Made by a program: the position numbers and the translations under genes. From Sphingobacteriaceae bacterium (GTDB lineage Bacteria; Bacteroidota; Bacteroidia; B-17B0; Aurantibacillaceae): a stretch of DNA of 62,538 nucleotides. The stretch covers positions 1 through 62,538 of the forward strand of contig CANGGP010000014.1 in assembly GCA_947453445.1 (NCBI GenBank). The letters run 5' to 3'. Shown piece by piece: positions 53,070 through 62,538 of this stretch. Below the pieces are notes generated by a model. It saw only the letters and a program-made list of their open reading frames with translations. It made no database searches and was not told the DNA's origin. Positions within the stretch are counted from its first letter, which is position 1. Every line of letters starts with the position of its first letter.

Positions 53070-53999
53070 ATGGAAAAAGGAAATGAAAACGGCACCACGC
53101 GTGCTGAATTTTTGAAGAAAACATTATTGGCAGGCACTGCGGCAGCATTCACTACAGGATTGGGTTTGGTGACATCATCCTGCAAAGATGAAAAGCCTGA
53201 GAGTGGAAAGAAAGTTCGTTTACTTTCACCTGAAGGAAAAATTGTCGAAGTTGATTCTTCGATGATTAGTCCCGAAATACCGGATGTACCTTTCAACATA
53301 CGTGAAGGTGCACCGAATAAAAAATTTGTGATGGTGATTGATTTGGCCAAATGCAAGCATGCAGGTAAATGCAAAAAGGCATGTTCGAAAATGCATTATT
53401 TACCGGCTGACAGAAGTTACGTGAAGATTACAAAAATTCAAGAGTCAGAAGAAACAGCGCCATTTTGGATGCCCACTACTTGTTTTCATTGCGATAATCC
53501 GCCTTGTGTAAAAGTTTGTCCGGTTGATGCCACCTTTAAATTATCGGATGGTACGGTTGGAATTGACAATGATCGATGTATTGGCTGCAGGTATTGTATG
53601 GCTGCTTGCCCTTATTCGGCACGTATATTTAACTGGAGTGAAGAAGTTTTTCAATTAACAGAAGAAAGAGAAAAGGAGATTAAGCCGCATCATGCTTGCA
53701 GCACGCATAAAATGGGAACTGTTGAGAAATGTGATTTTTGTCCTTCTCATGCCAAACAAGGTTTGTTGCCTGATTGTGTAACGGCCTGCCCGAACGGGGT
53801 TTTTTATTTTGGTGATGAAGAAGGTGATTCGGTATCGAATGGTGATGAGGTTTTGCGCTTGAGTACTTTTTTGCGTGACCGGGCCGCATACCGCTATTTA
53901 GAGCATTTGGGCACCAAGCCAAGGGTGTACTATCTGCCGCCGGTTAACCGCAGTTTTCCATTTAACGATGCCGATGGCGTTGAGAAAGAAGACGCTTAA
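53070..53999 (+). CDS. Exported ferredoxin-like protein with four [4Fe-4S] clusters
   Basis: 309 residues. The N-terminus (TTRAEFLKKTLLAGTAAAFTTGLGLVTSSCKDE) resembles a Tat signal with only one Arg in the motif and ends in a lipobox-like VTSSC. The Fe-S domain resembles DmsB/NrfC electron-transfer subunits: CKHAGKCKKAC, CFHCDNPPCVKVCP, CIGCRYCMAACP and CDFC...CVTACPNG, enough for four clusters. Such proteins normally pass electrons between a quinol-oxidising membrane subunit (NrfD type) and a catalytic subunit. Neither is encoded nearby; the next 1 kb is non-coding. The partner is unknown. A terminator follows. Confidence 0.9.
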   Translation: MEKGNENGTTRAEFLKKTLLAGTAAAFTTGLGLVTSSCKDEKPESGKKVRLLSPEGKIVEVDSSMISPEIPDVPFNIREGAPNKKFVMVIDLAKCKHAGKCKKACSKMHYLPADRSYVKITKIQESEETAPFWMPTTCFHCDNPPCVKVCPVDATFKLSDGTVGIDNDRCIGCRYCMAACPYSARIFNWSEEVFQLTEEREKEIKPHHACSTHKMGTVEKCDFCPSHAKQGLLPDCVTACPNGVFYFGDEEGDSVSNGDEVLRLSTFLRDRAAYRYLEHLGTKPRVYYLPPVNRSFPFNDADGVEKEDA

Positions 54000-54038
54000 G
54001 TCTTTGGTGTATTGACGGTATTACAGCCTATAAAAAGA

Positions 54039-54060
54039 AAACCGCCCGGAGGCGGTTTCT
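54039..54060 (+). terminator. Probable terminator after the ferredoxin gene
   Basis: Perfect 8-bp stem AAACCGCC (54039-54046) with GGCGGTTT (54051-54058) and a CGGA tetraloop. The following T-tract is short, so efficiency is uncertain. Confidence 0.7.
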
Positions 54061-55058
54061 AAAATTACTCTAATTGATCCTGTTCTTGGAAATTGCGGAA
54101 ATGAAATTAAATGGAGACAGAATCAGAGTAATAGTTCCTTGTGTATTTGTTTGTGTTTTGCCTTTTAAATTTCCGCAAAGGCAATTGTGTTTTGATGCTT
54201 AACTCAATATTGTTTTTTTTGACTATTTCTTTTTTTATTGGCATCCTTGTGATTCTGATACAAAACTACAGGCGTGATGTGCTAAAAAAAAAGCACAAAG
54301 TAATTCTCACTTTCATATGTAAGAAAATCCTCATTTTTGTTTTTAATTTTTTTTTAAACTAAAAAAAATTAAGTGCTATTCATTTTATTTAAACTAAGTT
54401 TTATAAAATGTGATTCTATTATTTTAAAAAAAAACATTTGTTGTAAATTTTCTTGCAAACAATGTTTTACTTTTTGCTATTTCCTTTTTCAGATTAAAAA
54501 ATTTAAAAAGGTGAGAAAAACCGACGGCTAAATTGATTGGTTTGATGTAAGAAATTCGCCGATGAGCTTTGAAAAGCGCATCTTTATTCAGTTTTTTTTC
54601 TCGTCTAAGAAAAGAATCATTTTGTCTAAAAAAAGCATTTTAAATCTTTTAAAAAACCGGTGTTTTTATTCTCCATTTTAGTAAAATTTTCCAAAAAATG
54701 GAATAAATCAAGCCTCTAAAAATTCGTAGTTAATTGTATATCAATGATTTGAACTTGCGGCACAGGAATTGTGAATGGCGGCTCGGAAAATTGTTATCAC
54801 ATGAAAAACGGAAATCAAACAGGATCATACTATAATGTATGGCAAACAAATGCGCATCGAATTGCATTTAACGCATTGCATGAAAACATTCATGATGGTA
54901 AATCTAGGATCGGACATTACATATGTAAGAATTTAAAAGAAATCTACTTTTTATTGCTTCTCTCTCTTCGGTCCTTTGTGGTGGAAATGAAAGTAAAATC
55001 AAATATTGGTAAGGCCAATTTAGTTCACCACAACATTAACTTCTTAAAAGCTAAGATT
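54061..55058. other. Long AT-rich non-coding region upstream of the adhesin genes
   Basis: No convincing gene; a 73-codon frame at 54141 is hydrophobic low-complexity sequence and is not called. It contains the motif TTTCCAAAAAATGGAATAA (54688-54706), identical to one at 29368, with CCATTTT/AAAATGG able to pair across it, and CATGAA-AACA-TTCATG (about 54879-54894). It probably holds the promoter and a long leader for the genes at 55059 and 55508. Confidence 0.5.
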
Positions 55059-55499
55059 ATGAAAACTTCTGCATTAACTAACGGCATTAAGGTAACCGCA
55101 GGTTCCTTTTTACTTTACAGCATATTAATCATTGTATTATTTGTTGTAAAATCACTTGTACCAAACAGCGCAAGTATGTTATCTGGTAATTCAGGTAATC
55201 CAATGTTAAATCAAAGCGGCGCACAAATTGTTTTGCCTAAAGATTCGGATATCGTATTGAATCTTGAACACATGTTTAATAAAAAATTATTACAAGTGTC
55301 GTTAAATGTTCAGGAAGAAGGCGATGGTCGTTTAAAGATTTTTAATCTCGATGGTAAAGCATTGATTTCTGCAAATATCGAATTGATCAAATATCCATAT
55401 TACGCAACTGTAGATGTGACCAGTTTAACCAGTGGCACTTATGTTGCCATTGTTATGACTACCAAAGGAATTCACAGTACCAATTTAATCATTGAATAA
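55059..55499 (+). CDS. Small membrane-anchored protein preceding a giant adhesin
   Basis: 146 residues from MKTSALTNGIKVTAG; the frame is open for 96 codons upstream, but that part reads as non-coding. One N-terminal hydrophobic helix (about 14-33, AGSFLLYSILIIVLFVVKSLV), a Ser/Asn-rich linker, then a beta-rich C-terminal domain (LNLEHMFNKKLLQVSLNVQEEGDGRLKIFNLDGKALISANIELIK ... LTSGTYVAIVMTTKGIHSTNLIIE). That end resembles a T9SS sorting domain (the GTYVAIV pattern) but lacks an FPNP motif. The next start is 8 bp away, so it is probably co-translated with the adhesin. Confidence 0.75.
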   Translation: MKTSALTNGIKVTAGSFLLYSILIIVLFVVKSLVPNSASMLSGNSGNPMLNQSGAQIVLPKDSDIVLNLEHMFNKKLLQVSLNVQEEGDGRLKIFNLDGKALISANIELIKYPYYATVDVTSLTSGTYVAIVMTTKGIHSTNLIIE

Positions 55500-55507
55500 T
55501 TCGCATT

Positions 55508-58500
55508 ATGAAAACTATAAAATTAATAGGGACTTTATTATTTCTAAGTTATTATTCAATAGCGCAGGTAATTACCCCTTTTACCGTAAGGAAAACAGTG
55601 ACTCAGAAAGGTGGAATTTTATATCTTTCGAATACTGCATCAAAAGCAGTGCCAAACAACATTGTTCAAAATGAAATGCCGCCTTCGGGTACAGGTTACG
55701 ACAATAACTTTACAAATGGTTATGTTGACATCGACAATGATGCCACTACTTGGATGTCGAGTTCGGACCAATTGAATTTGCCCAACTGTAGTGAAATTAC
55801 TTGGGCAGGATTGTATTGGGGTGCCGATTGTTCGAGTGGTGATGAAAATTTTGCCACCCGTACACAAGTGAAATTAAAAGTAAACAGTGGCAGTTATATG
55901 AATTTAACCGCTGATTATTTAAAAGATAATACAGTTGGGTACCGCACTTACCATTGTTTTAAAGACATCACTTCTATTGTTCAAAACAATGGCTTAACCG
56001 ATGTTTACACTGTTGCTAACGTAGCGGTTGATATTGGTGGTACTAATTTATTTGGTGGTTGGACCATTGTTGTTGTTTACAAAAACAATTTGTTAACCAT
56101 GCGTAATTTAACAGTATTCGACGGTTTGGCCAATGTTAGTGCCGGTACCAGTTCTACAGTTGATATTCCGATTTCAGGATTTCAAACTCCGTTATCGGGA
56201 CCGGTAAATTTTGAATTGGGCTTGGTTGTGTATGATGGCGACAGATCTTTAACCGGTGACCAATTATTATTTAAAGGTGGTAGCACATTTATTAATTTAT
56301 CAGATGCGATCCATCCTACTACTGATATTTTTAACAGTACCATTGCAAGAAGCGGTACTTTAACACCAAACAGAAATCCAAATTATAATAACACTTTGGG
56401 TTATGATGCCAATATTTTTTCGCCAAACAATTCGTCTAAAAACTACATTGGTAATAATGCTATTTCGGCGACTATTCGCCAAACCACCGGAGGTGAAACT
56501 TATTTAACACAAGTAGTAACCTCAGCCATTGATGTGTATGAACCTGATTTGCGCTCGGCAGTGCGGGTACGAAACCTTAATCATCCAACCAGTGCTAAAG
56601 CTTATTCAGGTGATACATTAGAATACATTGTAAATGGTTTAAACATTGGTTCTGATCCATCAATCAATACTTTTATTACCGATACCATTGAAGGCAATGC
56701 GCAATTTGTACCGAATTCAATTCGCATTACATATGGTCCGAATATTGGTAACAAAACCGATGCTGCAAATGATGACCAAGCAGAATACATTGCATCAACT
56801 AAAACTGTGCGTGTAAGAATTGGTGCAAGTGCAAATAACTTTTCCGGCGGTTTGGTTAACAACTCTCCATCGGGCACCGACAGTACCCAGTTTAAATTTA
56901 AAGTAACCGTTTCGTCAGATTGTGTTTATTTGGCCTGCGATTCAACCATTGATAACTCTGCCTTTATTATCGGTACCGGAAATGTTTCGGGTAACGTTTT
57001 TAATAACGCTTCAAATCCCGGTGTATTTAATTCACAGGGTTGTCCTATTTCAGGTACTACCAAATCACCTGTAAACACCGGAACTTGTACAGCACCGTCA
57101 GCAAGCATTAACTCACCAATTTGTCAAGGCGGTAATATTTTATTAAGTGTGCCATCTTCTTCAAGTGCCACTTATTATTGGACTGGTCCGAACAGTTATA
57201 CTTCAGCGCTTCGCAATCCTACCTTAACCAACGTTAATGCGGTAAATGCCGGCACTTATATTGCTAACCTTTATATCAGTGGAACTGCTTGTCATTTTGT
57301 TTTACCGGTTTTTGCAAACTTGGTGATTGCCAATGCAGGTCCTGATCAAACCGGTACCATTACTTGTGGTGTTACCACTACTACTTTAGCAGCAAATAAT
57401 CCTCCGGGAAGTACAGGTTTATGGACCATCTTAACCGGTACCGGCGGAAGTTTTGGTGTTTCAAATGCTTCAACCAGTAATGTTGCCAATACAACTTTTA
57501 ATGGTGTACCGGGCAATACTTATACTTTACGTTGGACTTTAACCAGCGGCGCTTGCCCAAGTACCACCGATGATGTAACCATTTCATTTGAAAATGCTGC
57601 CACTGCAGCTGTGTTAACTGCTACATCAATTCCTTGTGCAAGCGAATTGGCTGTAACCATGAGCGGCGGTGTTGGTCCTTATACTTTAAACATTAGTAAT
57701 GGTGTCGGACAAATTAATAATTATGTATCGGGCGCTCACTTTACTGTGAATCCGAGTGCAACCACCAGTTACAGTTTAATTTCAGTAAGTGGGTCAAACA
57801 ATTGTTCGGCTTTAACTTTATCGGGTAATCCAACCATCACCATTAATAATGCAATGGGCAATGGTACCATTACCGCATTGAATCCGCCAAGTGGTACAGT
57901 AGCAACTACTCCAGAAAGTTTTCCGCTAGTGGGCACTGCTGCCAGTGGAAATCCAAACTGGTCAAATCCAACCTTTGCCTTAACCAGCAACAGTGTTTAT
58001 GCATCTTGCAACGTTGGCAATGGAAATCAATCACAGTACTTATATTTAAATAACTTTTTTGGTTCAGCGCCCATACCAACCGCAGCGGTAATTGATGGTA
58101 TTCGCGTGAAACTTCGTAAATACGCAACCGGTACTGTTACAGACAGCCGTGTGCAATTAAATTACGGCAATAACAGCCAAGGTAATTCAAAAACTATTTC
58201 AGGCAATTGGCCAACAACTGCAACTACTTATACTTATGGCACCAGTACTGATTTATGGGGTGCTACCTTAACACCTTCGGTAGTGAATTCGCCAAGTTTT
58301 GGCATCAGGGTACGTGTGAACGGTAATTCAAATAATGCCATTGCTTATGTTGATTTTGCATCAATGATTATAGATTATCATGTTGGCAGTAATGCATATT
58401 GTGATAATGTAAACAATGCAGGCTTCTCAGTTAGTGGCTATTCGAATGTTACTTCTTATGCCTGGACTCCGCCAACCGGTGCTTCGATAGTATCCGGACA

Positions 58501-61500
58501 AGGTACTGCATCTGTTGTAGTAGATTTTAATGGTGCCGGACAATCGGGTAACTATGCCATTTTGGTAACTCCTTCTAACGGTTGCGTGAATGGTGCACCT
58601 ACCACTTTAAATGTTCCGGTAACCGATTGCCTTAATTCAAGTTTATCAATTATGGGAAATGTATATTGGGATATTAATGGATCAACCGCACCACAAAAAG
58701 TGGATGGTACAGGGATTGGTTCAGTAAACGGTACCCAGTTGTATGTGACTTTGGTGAATACATCAAATTCATTGTTTGTGGCTACTACCAGTGTAAGTGC
58801 CAACGGTGCTTATGTTTTTACAAATGTTCTCGGTGGTAAAAATTATAGCTTAACTTTAAGTTCAGTAAATTATACTTCTGGTACCAGTCCTTCAACTGTT
58901 TTACCGAGTGGTTGTTCATACAATGGAGAAATTAACAATAACGTTGCCAATTCATTAACCGGTAACGATGGATCAGCCAATGGTAGAGTAGGTGTAAGTT
59001 CTTTTAATACAAACAACGAGACCAACGTAAACTTTGGTTTAAAAATATTAACTCCTCCGGTTGCTTCTAATGATGGAACCATTACCAATGAAGATACTCC
59101 GGTAAGCTTAACTGTAACCACCAATGATAATGATATTGACGGTACCATTTCAGTTAACACTGTTACTTTAACCACTACTTCAAGCAATGGTACTTGGAGT
59201 GCAGGTGCAAATGGGGTTGTGAACTATACCCCCAGTTTAAATTTTAACGGTTTGGCCAGTGTAACTTATTCGGTTAGGGATAATGACAACTTGGTGTCAA
59301 ATGCAGGAACTATTCAGGTTACTGTTACTCCTGTAAATGATCCGCCGGTTGGTTTAGCAAGTGTTGTTACAACCAGTCAAAACATTTCTTACACTTTTGC
59401 ACCGTCTAATTTTAATTATTCGGATGTTGAAAATAATATCATGAGTGGTATTACCATTGCAAGTTTACCTGCCACCGGTACTTTATATTATAATGGTTCT
59501 GCTGCTACTTTAAGTTTAACCATTCCGTCAAATAGTATTTCTGCTTTAAGTTTTTCTCCGGTTTACAATCAGTTTGCATCGCCATATACAACTTTTACTT
59601 TTAAAGTAAATGATGCCGCTTCGGGAATTGTAGCAGGTACAATGACTGTGAATGTATTACATGTGAATGTAGCACCTGTTGCTGTAAATGATCTTTTTTC
59701 AACCAATCAAAATACTGTTGTTTCATTTAATGTGTTAACCAACGATATCAATGTTGACGGCACCATTAGTCCGGCATCGGTTGATTTAGATCCACTCACT
59801 GCAGGTCGTCAAACCACTTTTAGTGTTTTTGGTGAAGGTACCTATTCAGTGAATAATACAGGTATTGTAACTTTTACTCCTGCATCAAATTTTTACGGAA
59901 ATACCAGCCCTATTTTATACAACGTTGCCAATAGTTTGTCGTTAACTTCAAATAATGCCACTATTCTGGTAACCGTTATACCTTACGGAGCGCCAGTTGC
60001 TGTGAATGATTTCACAACCACCAATGAAAATGTGCCTGTAACTTTTAATATCACCAACAACGATTACGATGATGGTTCAATCAATGTAAGTCATGTTGAT
60101 TTTGATCCAATCACTCCGGGCTACCAACAATCAATTATGGTGCCTAACAAAGGCCAGTTTTATGTAGATAACATGGGCAATGTAACCTTTGCACCGCTTT
60201 GGAACTACTTTGGTGTGGTAACTACCAGTTATACTGTAAAAGACAATTTAAACTTAACTTCAAATTTGGCGCAAATAACAGTTACTGTTAATTGGGTGAA
60301 TCAACCACCAATGGTAACCGATGATATTATAAGCACCAATGAAGATACTCCAATTACTTTTAGTGCTGTAGCCAATGACTATGACACTGATGGCACCATC
60401 GATTTAACTTCTCTTGATTTGGATTTAAATACTTCAGGTCGTCAAACCACCTATACCATTTCGGGCCAAGGTCAATTCAGTGCTGATAATTTGGGTAACG
60501 TAACTTTTACCCCGGCTTTAAATTTTAATGGTACTGTAACCCCTAAAGGTTATGTAATTAAAGATAATTTGGGTGCTGTTTCTGATTCAGCCTTGATTAA
60601 CATTGTGGTAATTCCGGTAAATGATGCGCCACAAGCCATTAATGATGTGGCTTATACTTCAGCTGCTACCACTACCGGTTCGGTTATTTTTAATGTGACT
60701 TCAAACGATATTGATATCGATGGCAATGTTGATTCAACAACCGTTGATTTGGATCCGATGACTTCAGGTACTCAAACCACCTATTCAGTAAGCGGTGAAG
60801 GTTCTTATACTGTAGATAACATCGGTAATGTAACTTTCTTTTACACCTTTGCCACTAATACCGGAACCCTTACTCCAATTCGTTATACTGTAAAAGATAA
60901 TTCAGGTGCAACTTCAAACAATGCTACCATTACTGTGGTGGTATTGCCATTGGGTAATCCCATTGCGGTGAATGATACCATTTATACCAATGAAGATACA
61001 CCTGTTAATTTTGATGTTACCTCGAACGATACTGATGATAACGGAATAGATGGCGCATCCTTAGTGCTTTTAAGTCCTTTGTCTACAGCTTCTGGTACAT
61101 GGGCCATCACCAGCACTACTTTAATGCCAGGATATATCACCTTTTCACCTTCTGCCAATTTTAATGGAACTGTAAGTATGACTTACAGTGTAAGCGATTT
61201 TGATCCATTGGTGTCGAATACCGCCACCATCACCTTAAATGTTCAGCCCGTAAATGATGCCCCGAGCTTCACCAAAGGCAGTAATCAAACTGTATGTGAA
61301 AATAGTGGTGTTCAAATTATCAATAATTGGGCAAGCAATATTTCAACCGGACCGGCCAATGAATCTTCGCAGACTGTAACTTTTACTGTTTTAAACAGTA
61401 ACAATTTACTTTTCTCGGCACAACCAACCGTTGATGCCTCAGGTAATTTGTCATTCAACTCTGCCAACAACAGCAATGGTGTGGCTACTGTTTCTTTGGT

Positions 61501-62538
61501 TTTACAAGATGATGGCGGTACCTTATATGGTGGTGTAAACAGTTCATCGGTGCAAGTATTTACCATTACAGTAAATCCTACCCCTTCTTTAACTACCCTT
61601 AATTCGGTTGCAAGATGTAATCCGGGTACCGTTAGTATAAGTGCTATTCCATCGGCAGGTTCTGTAGGCTGGTATGCCGCTTCATTAGGTGGATCAGCGC
61701 TGTCTGTTGGAAATGTTTATAGTCCTTCGTTGAGCGTAACCACTGTGTTTTATGTGGATGTAACCAATGCCGGATGTACTTCAACCCGTTCGGCTGTAAC
61801 TGCAACTGTGAATAGTTCACCGAGTGTTAGCGTCTCTGCATTATCTTCATCAATTTGTGCCGGATCACAAACCAGTTTAACCGTAAGTGGTGCATCAAGT
61901 TACACTTGGAGTCCAGTGGCATCCAATGCTACTGTTGTTTCAGTGAGTCCATCAATAACCACTGTTTATTCAGTTACCGGTACCGATGCGGTTGGTTGTA
62001 CCGATAGCAAAACTTTATCATTAATTGTTCAAGCAAATCCGGTATTAACCAGCACAGCTTCCTCATCTGCAATTTGTATCAATGCAAGCGCGAGTGTAAA
62101 TGCCTCGGGTGCTCAAAATTATACTTGGAATCCGGGTGCTTTAAGTGGAAATGCAGTTAGCCTCAGTCCAACTGTTACCACTGCTTATACTTTAACCGGT
62201 ATTGATGCCAATGGTTGCGGTACTTCAAGTGTGTTTACATTAACTGTAAATGCTCTCCCTACTTTAACTGCCGGTTCAACCTCATCGGCTATCTGTCAAA
62301 GTGCATCTGTTGGTTTAAATGTAAGCGGTGCTTCAACTTATACTTGGATGCCTGGTTCATTAAGCGGTAATTCGGTAAACGTTAGTCCTGCCGCCAATAC
62401 CACTTACACTGTAAATGGCACCGATGCCAACGGTTGTGTGAATAGCAAAACTGTTGCTGTCATTGTAAACACCAATCCAACTTTACCAGCTACTTCAAGC
62501 AGCTCTGCCATTTGTGCGAATGCAAGTGCAAGTATGAC
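55508..62538 (+). CDS. Giant repetitive cell-surface adhesin (SprB-like), 3' end outside window
   Basis: Open from ATG at 55508 to the window end, at least 2343 residues with no stop. Signal peptide MKTIKLIGTLLFLSYYSIAQ. Regions: an N-terminal DUF3344-like domain (about 40-345, LPNCSEITWAGLYWGAD ... FDGLANVSAG), a DUF11-like segment (about 348-530), Ig-like and SdrD-B-like parts (SIMGNVYWDINGSTAPQKVDGTGIG, about 1045-1180), then seven cadherin-like/tandem-95 repeats of about 105 residues (1181-1920; NEDTPVxF...NDxDxDG...V.DN.GNVTFTP...VNDAP). Finally come Ig-like repeats of about 73 residues (from about 2100; SSAICxxAS...VSGASxYTWxPG). It is likely exported by T9SS and used in adhesion or gliding, but the C-terminal sorting domain is not in view. 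Confidence 0.92.
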   Translation, partial: MKTIKLIGTLLFLSYYSIAQVITPFTVRKTVTQKGGILYLSNTASKAVPNNIVQNEMPPSGTGYDNNFTNGYVDIDNDATTWMSSSDQLNLPNCSEITWAGLYWGADCSSGDENFATRTQVKLKVNSGSYMNLTADYLKDNTVGYRTYHCFKDITSIVQNNGLTDVYTVANVAVDIGGTNLFGGWTIVVVYKNNLLTMRNLTVFDGLANVSAGTSSTVDIPISGFQTPLSGPVNFELGLVVYDGDRSLTGDQLLFKGGSTFINLSDAIHPTTDIFNSTIARSGTLTPNRNPNYNNTLGYDANIFSPNNSSKNYIGNNAISATIRQTTGGETYLTQVVTSAIDVYEPDLRSAVRVRNLNHPTSAKAYSGDTLEYIVNGLNIGSDPSINTFITDTIEGNAQFVPNSIRITYGPNIGNKTDAANDDQAEYIASTKTVRVRIGASANNFSGGLVNNSPSGTDSTQFKFKVTVSSDCVYLACDSTIDNSAFIIGTGNVSGNVFNNASNPGVFNSQGCPISGTTKSPVNTGTCTAPSASINSPICQGGNILLSVPSSSSATYYWTGPNSYTSALRNPTLTNVNAVNAGTYIANLYISGTACHFVLPVFANLVIANAGPDQTGTITCGVTTTTLAANNPPGSTGLWTILTGTGGSFGVSNASTSNVANTTFNGVPGNTYTLRWTLTSGACPSTTDDVTISFENAATAAVLTATSIPCASELAVTMSGGVGPYTLNISNGVGQINNYVSGAHFTVNPSATTSYSLISVSGSNNCSALTLSGNPTITINNAMGNGTITALNPPSGTVATTPESFPLVGTAASGNPNWSNPTFALTSNSVYASCNVGNGNQSQYLYLNNFFGSAPIPTAAVIDGIRVKLRKYATGTVTDSRVQLNYGNNSQGNSKTISGNWPTTATTYTYGTSTDLWGATLTPSVVNSPSFGIRVRVNGNSNNAIAYVDFASMIIDYHVGSNAYCDNVNNAGFSVSGYSNVTSYAWTPPTGASIVSGQGTASVVVDFNGAGQSGNYAILVTPSNGCVNGAPTTLNVPVTDCLNSSLSIMGNVYWDINGSTAPQKVDGTGIGSVNGTQLYVTLVNTSNSLFVATTSVSANGAYVFTNVLGGKNYSLTLSSVNYTSGTSPSTVLPSGCSYNGEINNNVANSLTGNDGSANGRVGVSSFNTNNETNVNFGLKILTPPVASNDGTITNEDTPVSLTVTTNDNDIDGTISVNTVTLTTTSSNGTWSAGANGVVNYTPSLNFNGLASVTYSVRDNDNLVSNAGTIQVTVTPVNDPPVGLASVVTTSQNISYTFAPSNFNYSDVENNIMSGITIASLPATGTLYYNGSAATLSLTIPSNSISALSFSPVYNQFASPYTTFTFKVNDAASGIVAGTMTVNVLHVNVAPVAVNDLFSTNQNTVVSFNVLTNDINVDGTISPASVDLDPLTAGRQTTFSVFGEGTYSVNNTGIVTFTPASNFYGNTSPILYNVANSLSLTSNNATILVTVIPYGAPVAVNDFTTTNENVPVTFNITNNDYDDGSINVSHVDFDPITPGYQQSIMVPNKGQFYVDNMGNVTFAPLWNYFGVVTTSYTVKDNLNLTSNLAQITVTVNWVNQPPMVTDDIISTNEDTPITFSAVANDYDTDGTIDLTSLDLDLNTSGRQTTYTISGQGQFSADNLGNVTFTPALNFNGTVTPKGYVIKDNLGAVSDSALINIVVIPVNDAPQAINDVAYTSAATTTGSVIFNVTSNDIDIDGNVDSTTVDLDPMTSGTQTTYSVSGEGSYTVDNIGNVTFFYTFATNTGTLTPIRYTVKDNSGATSNNATITVVVLPLGNPIAVNDTIYTNEDTPVNFDVTSNDTDDNGIDGASLVLLSPLSTASGTWAITSTTLMPGYITFSPSANFNGTVSMTYSVSDFDPLVSNTATITLNVQPVNDAPSFTKGSNQTVCENSGVQIINNWASNISTGPANESSQTVTFTVLNSNNLLFSAQPTVDASGNLSFNSANNSNGVATVSLVLQDDGGTLYGGVNSSSVQVFTITVNPTPSLTTLNSVARCNPGTVSISAIPSAGSVGWYAASLGGSALSVGNVYSPSLSVTTVFYVDVTNAGCTSTRSAVTATVNSSPSVSVSALSSSICAGSQTSLTVSGASSYTWSPVASNATVVSVSPSITTVYSVTGTDAVGCTDSKTLSLIVQANPVLTSTASSSAICINASASVNASGAQNYTWNPGALSGNAVSLSPTVTTAYTLTGIDANGCGTSSVFTLTVNALPTLTAGSTSSAICQSASVGLNVSGASTYTWMPGSLSGNSVNVSPAANTTYTVNGTDANGCVNSKTVAVIVNTNPTLPATSSSSAICANASASM

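Noticed and set aside
54141-54362. 73-codon hydrophobic frame
   Set aside because: Low-complexity Phe/Ile/Leu/Lys translation of very AT-rich DNA (poly-T and poly-A runs), no plausible domain; treated as non-coding.
54771-55058. N-terminal extension of the small protein before the adhesin
   Set aside because: 96 extra codons read as random AT-rich sequence before a clear membrane-anchor start at 55059.

Overview
The window looks like a chromosomal segment of a Bacteroidota bacterium (Flavobacteriia, Sphingobacteriia or Chitinophagia; I cannot say which). The evidence is low GC, several secreted proteins with a C-terminal type IX secretion (T9SS) sorting domain (FPNP...GxY motifs), families typical of the phylum (SiaC/DUF1987, DUF2911, FIST kinases, CHAT-TPR), and promoter-like TTG-N19-TAnnTTTG boxes. 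I see no rRNA, tRNA, CRISPR array, transposase or phage gene.

Layout. 0.1-18 kb: surface and secreted genes (Kelch, Asp-box, Ig-like and beta-solenoid T9SS cargo, a secreted CHAT-TPR protein), a SiaC-like regulator, an ADP-forming acyl-CoA ligase, a VIT-family transporter and a YjdM-like protein. The gaps between them carry a dispersed AT-rich repeat (six arrays) with a conserved hairpin. One T9SS cargo gene (8874-10679) has an in-frame TGA where Trp is expected. 18.4-20.7 kb: three tandem lipoprotein paralogues; the first two share a near-identical leader and promoter. 20.7-26.5 kb: an unknown gene pair, a large Asp-box T9SS protein and a phospholipase D-like lipoprotein. 26.5-41.3 kb: a signalling-rich stretch with a receiver-PAS-kinase, a FIST-multiPAS-hybrid kinase-Hpt protein, a PAS kinase, a SEC-C gene cluster, and a four-gene operon (small conserved protein, membrane protein, HisKA_3 kinase, LuxR-type regulator). 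41.4-45.8 kb: a leftward cluster of MCE protein, 3' half of an ABC ATPase, 5' two thirds of a YceI gene, SDR, AI-2E transporter and BON protein. The yceI/ABC junction looks like a deletion scar or an assembly join. 46-52.7 kb: a DUF2911 protein and a coupled operon of amino-acid permease, PIG-L deacetylase, a 37-residue membrane protein and a sodium:solute symporter. 52.8-54 kb: a small Tat-type protein and a four-cluster ferredoxin. 55-62.5 kb: a small membrane-anchored protein followed by a giant repetitive adhesin that runs off the window.

Strongest leads for something undescribed: (i) a structured intergenic element (three copies plus a fragment) ending in GCCCGAC...CGCCC; (ii) the AT-rich repeat family with a compensated hairpin; (iii) the 37-residue protein coupled to the symporter; (iv) the four-gene two-component operon with its small Cys-containing first gene; (v) the lipoprotein paralogue array; (vi) the small membrane protein in front of the giant adhesin.
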